Shown in pieces: positions 5,129 to 11,148 of a stretch of DNA of 18,712 nt. The translations under genes and the position numbers were made by a program. Below the pieces are notes generated by a model, which saw nothing but the letters and a program-made list of their open reading frames with translations, was not told the origin of the DNA and made no database searches. The stretch covers positions 1-18,712 of the forward strand of contig MHDO01000136.1 in assembly GCA_001805005.1 (NCBI GenBank), in the 5' to 3' direction. Each line of letters opens with the position of its first letter. Position 1 is the stretch's first letter. This stretch comes from Nitrospinae bacterium RIFCSPLOWO2_12_39_16. Its GTDB lineage: Bacteria; Nitrospinota; Nitrospinia; UBA9942.

Positions 5129-5449
5129 ATGAAGAGATATTACATTGTTTTTATATTAGCAGTCTCTTTAATATTTAGTGGCTGTAGTAAGTCTGTTTTG
5201 AAACAGGCATTTAATGGGAAACTGCCGGTGATTGAAGGAAATAAGGTTGCTTATGAATACTGCCAGAGCTGTCATGTCCACAGGAATCTATCCCCCGATG
5301 ACCATGTTATAAATATATCAAAGAAATATCCATCTGAAAATTATCAGAGGGCGAAAGAGTGCAGGACATGCCATAATATTGAGGAAAATTTCTGGGGGGA
5401 CATTACGAGAAAGACCCAGTTTCCATATCAAGTAAGCAGTAGGCAGTAG
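5129..5449 (+). CDS. Small dihaem cytochrome c lipoprotein
   Basis: A 106-residue exported protein. The N-terminus is a lipoprotein signal (MKRYYIVFILAVSLIFSGC; lipobox FSGC, Cys19), predicting attachment to the membrane on the outer face of the cytoplasmic membrane. Two haem-binding motifs follow: CQSCH (about residue 45-49) and CRTCH (about 78-82). This suggests a small c-type cytochrome in electron transfer; the partner is unknown. It lacks a Shine-Dalgarno sequence and is probably read from a leaderless message. The last residues (YQVSSRQ) come from a repetitive AAGTAAGCAGTAGGCAGTAG stretch, so the native C-terminus may have been altered. Confidence 0.8.
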   Translation: MKRYYIVFILAVSLIFSGCSKSVLKQAFNGKLPVIEGNKVAYEYCQSCHVHRNLSPDDHVINISKKYPSENYQRAKECRTCHNIEENFWGDITRKTQFPYQVSSRQ

Positions 5450-5501
5450 TAGCCGCAGGCTTAATGCCTGCGATTAACCCACCCATAAAGGGTGCGGCTA
5501 C
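5449..5501. terminator. Three-way hairpin element between convergent genes
   Basis: GTAGCCGC (5449-5456) pairs with GCGGCTAC (5494-5501). Inside are two further hairpins: CGCAGGC/GCCTGCG (5454-5460 with 5466-5472) and CACCC/GGGTG (5480-5484 with 5490-5494); the inner and outer stems share bases, so they compete or stack as a cruciform. It fills the gap between the lipoprotein stop and the dppC stop and may end transcripts from both sides. It also looks like a member of a dispersed repeat family. Confidence 0.6.
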
Positions 5502-6332
5502 CTATCTTTTTACATCCATTAAATCTCTTATTCCATCACCAAGGAAATTAAATCCAAGCACGGTTACCATAATAGCAAGACCGGGAAATATGGTCAGGTG
5601 AGGTGCTATAAGAAGAAACTGTCTTCCCTCATTTAGCATAGAGCCCCAGCTTGGATTAGGGGGCTGGACTCCGAGCCCTAAAAAACTTAAACCTGCCTCG
5701 GCTATTATTGTGCCAGCCATTCCGAATGTTGCCTCTACAATTAAAGGTGATATTACATTTGGCAAGAGATGTCTTAATATTATTCGTGATGAACTTCCTC
5801 CAAGTGAATCTACAGCTACTACAAACTCCCTCTCCCGTAAGGAGAGTATCTGAGCCCTTATAAGACGGGTATAGCTAACCCATCCCATTGCACATAACGC
5901 AATAATTACATTGTTCAAACTCGGTCCCAATACTGACATAATGGCTATGGCGAGGAGTATTCCCGGAAATGCAAGGACAATATCACAGAACCTCATTATG
6001 ATTTCATCAACCTTTCCGCCGACATAACCTGAGATAGAGCCGATAGTTACACCAATGGTGGAAGATATGCCTACAACTAATATTCCAACAATCAGGGATA
6101 TTCTGGAACCGTATATCACTCTGCTTAAAATATCCCTTCCCAGTCTATCCTGTCCGAGAGGGTGTTTGTGGTCAGGAGTATTTAATCCTTCATATAGATT
6201 CTGTTCCTTTGGGTCATAAGGTGCCATTAATGGTGCAAAAATGGCAGTCAATATCAGGAATAAGATTACAAACCCTCCAACAAATATTAACTTTGAACTT
6301 TGAACTTTGAACTTTGAACTTTCATTATTCAT
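5502..6332 (-). CDS. dppC: Dipeptide/oligopeptide ABC transporter permease DppC
   Basis: A 276-residue membrane permease of the DppC/OppC class, pairing with DppB to form the channel of a peptide or nickel importer. Features: a first membrane helix (LIFVGGFVILFLILTAIFAP), the PLGQDRLGRDILSRVIYGSR segment, several further helices, an EAA-like loop around REFVVAVDSLGGSSSRIILR with HLLPN, and the C-terminal GDGIRDLMD. The start overlaps dppB by eight bases with AAGGAT upstream. Residues 5-15 (SSKFKVQSSKL) are encoded by a 7-base tandem repeat (6289-6322) and are not family-like. No substrate-binding protein or ATPase gene is next to the pair. Confidence 0.9.
   Translation of the reverse strand: MNNESSKFKVQSSKLIFVGGFVILFLILTAIFAPLMAPYDPKEQNLYEGLNTPDHKHPLGQDRLGRDILSRVIYGSRISLIVGILVVGISSTIGVTIGSISGYVGGKVDEIIMRFCDIVLAFPGILLAIAIMSVLGPSLNNVIIALCAMGWVSYTRLIRAQILSLREREFVVAVDSLGGSSSRIILRHLLPNVISPLIVEATFGMAGTIIAEAGLSFLGLGVQPPNPSWGSMLNEGRQFLLIAPHLTIFPGLAIMVTVLGFNFLGDGIRDLMDVKR
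6289..6322. repeat. 7-bp tandem repeat inside the dppC start region
   Basis: AACTTTG is repeated four times plus six bases. On the coding strand it reads AAAGTTC repeats, giving a 7-residue peptide period (SSKFKVQ). Because 7 is not a multiple of 3, a gain or loss of one unit would shift the dppC frame. Confidence 0.9.
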
Positions 6333-7245
6333 ACTTTATCCTTGGGTCAAAATATGCATAAAGGATATCCGTGATTAAATTTACTACTACATAACTTAAG
6401 GAAATAATGAGTATACAGCCCTGCAGCAGAGGATAGTCTCTCGTATTGATTGCCTGTATTGTAAGCCTTCCTATCCCGGGCCATGAAAATATTGTCTCTG
6501 TAATTATTGCACCTGAGAGAAGGGCGCCGGATTGAAGCCCTACTATGGTTATAATTGGTATCATTGCATTTGAAAGGGCATGTTTTATTACTACGGTATT
6601 CTCACTTAATCCCTTTGCCCTCGCTGTTGTTACATATTCCTCCTTCAGGGAATCAAGCATACTTGAGCGGGTCATCCGGCTGAGGATTGAAGATAGTGCA
6701 GTTCCTAAGGTTATTGATGGAAGGATAATATGACTTATACCTCCTCTCCCTGCAACGGGAAGCCAGCCAAGCATTACAGAGAATAAGATTATCAAGAGTG
6801 GGCCAAGCCAGAAATTAGGTATTGAAATGCCAAGGAGTGATAGAAACATTGAACCGTTATCAAATATAGAGTATTGCCTGTAAGCTGCTATAATGCCAAG
6901 AGGTAAGGAGATTATTAATGCAGCGAAAATCGCACATAGTGTCAGCTCTAATGTTGCAGGAAACCTTTCCAATATAGTTGTAAAGACTGGCTTTTGTGAA
7001 TAGATAGACCTCCCCAAATCTCCTTTAAAGGCATTAATCATAAAAGTAAGATACTGGTCAATTATAGGTTTGTTTAACCCAAGCTCTGACCTCAGTTTTT
7101 CTTTATCTGAAATTTGTGCATTCTCTCCAAGCATCAATTCTACAGGGTCTCCGGGGATGAGATGAATTATAAGAAATACGAGTGTCATTACACCAATTAT
7201 GACAGGGAAGAATAGGAGAAATCTTTTTATGATATAATTTCTCAT
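6325..7245 (-). CDS. dppB: Dipeptide/oligopeptide ABC transporter permease DppB
   Basis: A 306-residue permease of the DppB/OppB class. The N-terminus (MRNYIIKRFLLFFPVIIGVM then IIHLIPGDP) is the family standard, confirming the ATG at 7245. It continues with the periplasmic LRSELGLNKPIIDQY region, the helices of the binding-protein-dependent transport domain, the EAA loop EEYVTTARAKGLSENTV, and the C-terminal DPRIKYE. It is the first gene of the pair and overlaps dppC by eight bases. There is no Shine-Dalgarno sequence; a TATAAT lies only ten bases upstream. Ligand not readable from the sequence. Confidence 0.92.
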   Translation of the reverse strand: MRNYIIKRFLLFFPVIIGVMTLVFLIIHLIPGDPVELMLGENAQISDKEKLRSELGLNKPIIDQYLTFMINAFKGDLGRSIYSQKPVFTTILERFPATLELTLCAIFAALIISLPLGIIAAYRQYSIFDNGSMFLSLLGISIPNFWLGPLLIILFSVMLGWLPVAGRGGISHIILPSITLGTALSSILSRMTRSSMLDSLKEEYVTTARAKGLSENTVVIKHALSNAMIPIITIVGLQSGALLSGAIITETIFSWPGIGRLTIQAINTRDYPLLQGCILIISLSYVVVNLITDILYAYFDPRIKYE

Positions 7246-7255
7246 AATGGGGATA

Positions 7256-7261
7256 ATTATA
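7256..7261 (-). promoter_or_regulatory. -10 element close to the dppB start
   Basis: TATAAT on the minus strand, ten bases before the ATG at 7245. The hexamer 17 bases upstream is TTTAAA, a 4-of-6 match to a -35. If used, the leader would be about 3-5 bases. The rest of the 7262-7432 spacer shows no gene. Confidence 0.4.
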
Positions 7262-7432
7262 GCATCCTTGACATATTATTTAAAACTGGTATATTTTCGG
7301 TGTATTAAGTGGCAGTTTATTTGCCATGTTTGCCCATACGAGACAATAGTTGTTCAGCCAGTCAGTTTAACCACATCTAATAATTCCTTTTTCGGTAAGA
7401 TAAAATCAAGAAAATAATCAAGAAAATAGTCA

Positions 7433-7461
7433 TTGAAAAAACAAAGGTTATAAATTATGAT
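7433..7461 (+). promoter_or_regulatory. tatAC promoter
   Basis: TTGAAA (7433-7438), a 17-base spacer and TATGAT (7456-7461), then AGGAGG (7477-7482) eight bases before the GTG start of tatA. Confidence 0.6.
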
Positions 7462-7490
7462 TTCATGAGTAGATACAGGAGGATTCAAAA

Positions 7491-7709
7491 GTGTTTGGAA
7501 TAGGGATGCCAGAGTTGATTGTGATACTTGTCATTGCAATTGTAATAATTGGTCCTGATAAGCTTCCCGAGATTGCAATGGCACTCGGGAGGGGTTATGC
7601 AGAATTTCAGAAAGCATTAAGAAATGTAAAGGATTCTATTAACACAGCTGAAACTGACCTTTACAAGACAAGTATTAAAGAAGAGGAGGATAAAAAGGGT
7701 GGAGAGTAG
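7491..7709 (+). CDS. tatA: Sec-independent translocase TatA/TatB-type subunit
   Basis: A 72-residue twin-arginine translocase component. It has one membrane helix (residues about 7-20, PELIVILVIAIVII), the GP hinge (Gly21-Pro22) with DKLPE, and an amphipathic helix (ALGRGYAEFQKALRNVKDS), then a charged tail. Glu8 in the helix start is seen in TatB and in many single TatA proteins, so TatA and TatB cannot be separated here. GTG start with AGGAGG eight bases upstream. It overlaps tatC by 11 bases. Its role, forming the pore-side oligomer for folded proteins, depends on a working TatC, and the adjacent tatC is broken. Confidence 0.9.
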   Translation: MFGIGMPELIVILVIAIVIIGPDKLPEIAMALGRGYAEFQKALRNVKDSINTAETDLYKTSIKEEEDKKGGE

Positions 7710-8429
7710 TCAGGACATAAAAAAAATAAAGATTAGAAAAGTTGCTCCTGAAGAGAAGCTTCCTTTTACAGAGCATTTAGAGGAACTCAGATGGAGATTG
7801 ATTATCATAATAGCTACGATTGCTGTATGGTTTGGGATATGCTACACATATTCGGAAGATATTATGAGGTTTGTCCAGAAGCCGTTGAATCAAAAACTTA
7901 TTTTTATTAGTCCTACAGAGGCATTTTTTGTCAATCTTAAAATTGCATTCTTTGTGGCAATTTTTCTTTCTCTCCCTGTGATAATCTATCAATTTTGGGC
8001 ATTTGTTGCACCGGGGCTTCTTGAAAAGGAAAAAAAGTATACACTCCCATTCATAATTTCAGCTACAGTATGTTTTATCATTGGTTCAGCTTTTTCATAT
8101 TTTATTGTCCTGCCAGTTGGAACAAAATTCCTTTTAAGCTTTGCTGGTAGCGAGCTAAAACCGATGATTTCAGTAAATAACTATATCTCCTTTGTTGGAA
8201 GGTTTATGATAGGCTCTGGTGTCATATTTGAATTTCCCAGAAAAGGGGATATGCCATACTTGGAATATTTATCCTTTCCGCAGTCATTACACCTCCTGAT
8301 ATATTTACCATGTTTATCATGGCTATTCCTTTGCTGGTTCTTTATGAGATAAGCATAATTATAGCCCGATTATTTGGAAAACCGGTTGATATGTCAGCAG
8401 TTGGCAGTCAACTTAAAACTGAAGACTGA
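7699..8429 (+). pseudogene. tatC: Sec-independent translocase TatC, disrupted by internal deletion and frameshift
   Basis: TatC recognises the twin-arginine signal. From the GTG at 7699 the product is a normal TatC through FTEHLEELRWRL (about 23-34), FVAPGLLEKEKKYTLPF, and the fourth helix up to GSGVIFEFP (ending about residue 180, base 8238). Then the frame changes. The read-on frame gives an unrelated tail stopping at 8352, while the frame starting at 8238 encodes QKRGYAILGIFILSAVITPP, then a terminal helix with LLVLYEISIIIARLF and a repeat-like end stopping at 8429. Family alignment from memory puts about 19-20 residues between FEFP and KRxYAI, so about 58 bases (3n+1) are missing. Either the gene is dead or the assembly lost a piece. 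Confidence 0.85.
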
Positions 8430-8439
8430 AATATTTATA

Positions 8440-8715
8440 ATGAATACACGGGTTCATATAATTGTCTCAGGTATTGTGCAGGGGGTATTTTTCAGGGCAA
8501 ATTCAAGAAATCAGGCACAGATGCTTGGAGTTAAGGGATGGGTCAGGAATACGCATGATGGAACAGTTGAGATAACTGCAGAAGGGGATAAGGAAAAGGT
8601 AGAAAGGTTGATAACATGGTGTCACAAGGGACCTCCGGGGGCAGTAGTAAATGATGTGGTTGCAAAGTGGGATGATTACAAAGGAGAGTTTAAGGATTTC
8701 AGTGTGAGATATTAA
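8440..8715 (+). CDS. acyP: Acylphosphatase
   Basis: A 91-residue acylphosphatase, which hydrolyses carboxyl-phosphate bonds such as in acetyl phosphate or 1,3-bisphosphoglycerate. The signature is VQGVFFRANSRNQAQMLGVK, with the catalytic Arg in FFR, and GWVRNTHDG, with the catalytic Asn. The C-terminal FKDFSVRY is the usual last strand. The ATG at 8440 is chosen because the family starts just before VHIIVSG; an upstream extension to 8374 overlaps the tatC end. No clear ribosome site precedes it; the spacer after tatC is repeat-like. Confidence 0.93.
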   Translation: MNTRVHIIVSGIVQGVFFRANSRNQAQMLGVKGWVRNTHDGTVEITAEGDKEKVERLITWCHKGPPGAVVNDVVAKWDDYKGEFKDFSVRY

Positions 8716-8724
8716 ACAAATTCC

Positions 8725-8812
8725 AGCCACAGACTTACACGGACTTTTTAAACCGTTTGAGCCGTTTAAACTGTTTGAACCGTTTTTAATGAGTCAGTGA
8801 AAGTCAGTGGCT
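8725..8812. repeat. Long imperfect inverted repeat before the DUF4416 gene
   Basis: Arms 8725-8745 and 8792-8812 pair at 18 of 21 positions; the outer six bases are AGCCAC/GTGGCT. The 46-base loop is made of CCGTTT and ACTGTTTGA variants of one short word. The right arm ends eight bases before the ATG at 8820, so the structure takes the place of a ribosome site. Confidence 0.75.
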
Positions 8813-8819
8813 AAAAATC

Positions 8820-9389
8820 ATGGGTAAAATAAATTATCCACAACCTGCTATGCTGTTTGCAGGATTGATATATAGGGATATTGAAATAGAAGAATCTGCA
8901 AAGGTAAAACTGGTTGATGAATTCGGGGAGATATATCAGCAGAGCATTCCAATCCCCTTCAATTTTACAGATCATTACAATAAAGAAATGGGAGAAGGTT
9001 TAAAGAGGGAGTTCATAAGCTTTAAAAAATTAATGAATGTTGATAATCTTCCAATGATTAAGATCAAAACAAATGAAATGGAATCTGATCTTGCTGATTC
9101 TTCAACTGATAATCGTAAAATCAATATTGATCCTGGATATATAACTGCCGAAAAGCTTGTCTTGGCTACTACAAAAAACTATGGACATAGGCCATACCTC
9201 ACAGATGGTATTTATGCCGAGCTTACCTACCGTTTTATTAAAAAGTCATTCACAACTTTAGAATGGACATATCCTGATTACAGGACAGAAGAAGCTATAT
9301 CTATGTTTAATGGGTGGAGAAAATGGTATCTTGAAAAACTAAAAGAAAATAAATTTTGTCCGCAGATTATGCAGATTACCGCAGATTAA
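8820..9389 (+). CDS. DUF4416 family protein
   Basis: A 189-residue member of the DUF4416 family, function not established. Family hallmarks: MGKINYPQPAMLFAGLIYRD at the start, PFNFTDHYNKEMGEGLKREF, IKIKTNEMESDL, the NIDPGYITAEKLVLATTKNY segment, DGIYAELTYRF and WTYPDYR. The last residues (PQIMQITAD) are encoded by a repeat of GCAGATT words and lie outside the family core, so the C-terminus has probably been extended by the repeat. There is no Shine-Dalgarno sequence; a large inverted repeat ends eight bases before the ATG. Confidence 0.88.
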   Translation: MGKINYPQPAMLFAGLIYRDIEIEESAKVKLVDEFGEIYQQSIPIPFNFTDHYNKEMGEGLKREFISFKKLMNVDNLPMIKIKTNEMESDLADSSTDNRKINIDPGYITAEKLVLATTKNYGHRPYLTDGIYAELTYRFIKKSFTTLEWTYPDYRTEEAISMFNGWRKWYLEKLKENKFCPQIMQITAD

Positions 9390-9437
9390 AACAAAATATT
9401 TTTTAAAAAAATCTGTAAAAATCTGAGTAATCTGCGG
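9360..9437. repeat. Inverted repeat spanning the DUF4416 end and the ABC gene leader
   Basis: Arms 9360-9377 and 9420-9437 pair at 16 of 18 positions (outer CCGCAGATTA/TAATCTGCGG). GCAGATT occurs three times in a row in the left part. The left arm is coding (last residues of DUF4416), the right arm ends 20 bases before the next ATG. It could act as terminator-like structure but has no U-run. Confidence 0.75.
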
Positions 9438-9457
9438 ATAATTAAGTTTTTATTCTA

Positions 9458-10195
9458 ATGATAAATATAAAAAATCTTACAAAACATTATGGCAATCTGA
9501 CTGCTGTCTCTGACCTCAATCTTAACATTCCTGCCGGGGAGTGTTTTGGTTTTCTCGGTCCAAATGGTGCAGGCAAGACAACAACAATAAAACTCCTCGC
9601 AGGGCTTCTCAAACCAAATGAGGGGACTATTGAAATAAGCGGATACGATATTCAGAGAGACCCTCAGAAGGTAAAAGGCATAATAGGATATATACCTGAT
9701 AAACCCTTTATCTATGAGAAACTTACCGGAGGGGAATTTTTAGATTTTGTTGCTGAACTGTATCAGGTAAATGGGGATTTTGTAAAAGAAAAGAGGGAAG
9801 AACTTCTTAATCTATTTGCCATAAAAGACTTTGAGAATGAGCTTGTGGAAAGCTATTCACACGGGATGAGGCAGAAGCTTGTAATCACAGCAGCCCTTAT
9901 CCATAACCCAAAGGTTATTATAGTTGATGAGCCAATGGTAGGTCTTGACCCTAAGGGGATGAGACAGGTAAAGGAGATATTTAAACAGCTTACAAAATCC
10001 GGGGTGACAATATTCATGTCAACTCATACAATGCCAGTCGCTCAGGAGATGTGTCACAGGATAGGCATAATTAATAAGGGGAAACTTATTGCACTCGGCA
10101 ATATGAATGACCTACAAAAACAGGCACAGGTCTCCAGTGGATTAGAGGATGTATTTCTTCAGTTAACCAGCAGTGAGACCCATGTCCTGTCGTAG
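9458..10195 (+). CDS. ABC transporter ATP-binding protein
   Basis: A 245-residue ABC ATPase of the export-type (EcsA/YxlF-like) group. Walker A is GPNGAGKTT (34-42), the signature YSHGMRQKL (133-141) replaces LSGGQ, Walker B is VIIVDEP (153-159) with the D-loop GLDP, and the switch His is His190 in STH. The Q-loop position reads GYIPDKPF, with Asp where Gln is usual; this variant is common in this subgroup. The expected partner permease is not downstream, where a minus-strand hemerythrin follows after 22 bases, and upstream is DUF4416. Substrate unknown. No ribosome site is visible. Confidence 0.9.
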   Translation: MINIKNLTKHYGNLTAVSDLNLNIPAGECFGFLGPNGAGKTTTIKLLAGLLKPNEGTIEISGYDIQRDPQKVKGIIGYIPDKPFIYEKLTGGEFLDFVAELYQVNGDFVKEKREELLNLFAIKDFENELVESYSHGMRQKLVITAALIHNPKVIIVDEPMVGLDPKGMRQVKEIFKQLTKSGVTIFMSTHTMPVAQEMCHRIGIINKGKLIALGNMNDLQKQAQVSSGLEDVFLQLTSSETHVLS

Positions 10196-10217
10196 GGTTG
10201 AGGGGGAATGGATAAAA

Positions 10218-10703
10218 TTAATGGGCTTTGTCCAATTCCTCAAACTTTTTCATTATTGCATTTATCTGGTCCTCTTCAAGATGCATATCAGCCATCATGA
10301 AGAGCATATTGTCTTCCTTGTAGATATGCTCTCTTAGGAGATTGATAAAACTGTTTCCATTTTCTCTTATAAGCTTTTGTGCCTCTCCATTGTTTTCATC
10401 CTTTGAAAACAGGTCAACTCCTCTGATGAAGTTGTCCTCGTATTTGTAAAGGTCTTCATGTTCCAATAACATCTGCCCGATTGGACCTTCATCTCTTGGA
10501 ATGAACTTTTCCATTTCGGGGAACAGGGCAGCCTCTTCCTTCTTGAAGTGTAAATCTGCCTCCTTCCTGAGGAAAGTCTTTAAATCTGTGAGGACATTCT
10601 TCACGTTGGCGGACTTGAGATTATTGATGGTCTGCTCCATGAGTTTCAGTTTTTCCAATACAACCTTATGGTCATTGGATAAAATTTCAGTCGGTCTGCT
10701 CAT
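10218..10703 (-). CDS. Hemerythrin HHE-domain protein
   Basis: A 161-residue four-helix hemerythrin-like protein that probably carries a non-haem di-iron centre for oxygen, nitric oxide or oxidative stress sensing or scavenging. Likely ligands: His12, His52 with Glu56/57 (LHFKKEEAALFPEME), His82 with Glu81, and His126 with Glu130 (REHIYKED). AGGAGG lies nine bases before the ATG. The family includes DUF438-linked and Ric/YtfE-type repair proteins, but the Cys and extra domain of those are not seen here. It is divergent from fmdB, with an FNR-type palindrome between them. Confidence 0.88.
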   Translation of the reverse strand: MSRPTEILSNDHKVVLEKLKLMEQTINNLKSANVKNVLTDLKTFLRKEADLHFKKEEAALFPEMEKFIPRDEGPIGQMLLEHEDLYKYEDNFIRGVDLFSKDENNGEAQKLIRENGNSFINLLREHIYKEDNMLFMMADMHLEEDQINAIMKKFEELDKAH

Positions 10704-10768
10704 TTTTATTTCCTCCTTAAAAAATTATTTAATGTTATTCTAATATATATAAATGAGATTTTCCCTAC

Positions 10769-10784
10769 TATGATTTTTATCATA
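10769..10784. promoter_or_regulatory. FNR/CRP-type palindrome between hemerythrin and fmdB
   Basis: TATGATTTTTATCATA is a perfect 6-bp inverted repeat with a 4-base centre, close to the TTGAT-N4-ATCAA form bound by FNR-type redox or NO regulators. It lies 66 bases before the hemerythrin ATG and 95 before fmdB. Near fmdB, TTGACA (10804-10809) and TATAAT (10831-10836) are 21 bases apart, too wide for a standard promoter. The regulatory role is inferred. Confidence 0.5.
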
Positions 10785-10878
10785 AATATAAAATTTCAGT
10801 TCTTTGACAATAAAATAGAGAGTTTGATAGTATAATGTAAGAGATAATTTTAAATTACAAGAGGAGGTAAATTAACAA

Positions 10879-11145
10879 ATGCCAATTTATGAATATGTAT
10901 GCGATAAGTGTGGTCATGAATTTGAAATAAGCCAGAGGATAGCTGACAAACCGCTCAAGAAATGTAAAGAGTGCGGAGGGAAACTCCATAAAAAGATATC
11001 CAATACATCCTTTGTCCTTAAAGGGACAGGGTGGTATAAAACAGATTACGCAGGGAAACCTGCAAAGGAAGGCAAGAAAGAGGAAAAGAAATCAGAAACC
11101 GCAAAAAAGTCGTCTGATAAGGTATCAAAGACTACAGCTAAGTGA
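10879..11145 (+). CDS. FmdB-family zinc-ribbon protein
   Basis: An 88-residue FmdB-type protein. The N-terminal half is the standard zinc ribbon, MPIYEYVCDKCGHEFE, with a second CxxC in CKECGGKLHKKIS and the conserved FVLKGTGWYKTDY. Residues about 60-88 are a Lys/Glu/Ser-rich disordered tail, common in the family. It is thought to be a regulatory or nucleic-acid-associated protein, but the function is not established. GAGGAGGT lies about ten bases before the ATG. Its stop is three bases from the convergent ftsK stop, with no terminator between them. Confidence 0.92.
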   Translation: MPIYEYVCDKCGHEFEISQRIADKPLKKCKECGGKLHKKISNTSFVLKGTGWYKTDYAGKPAKEGKKEEKKSETAKKSSDKVSKTTAK

Positions 11146-11148
11146 TTT

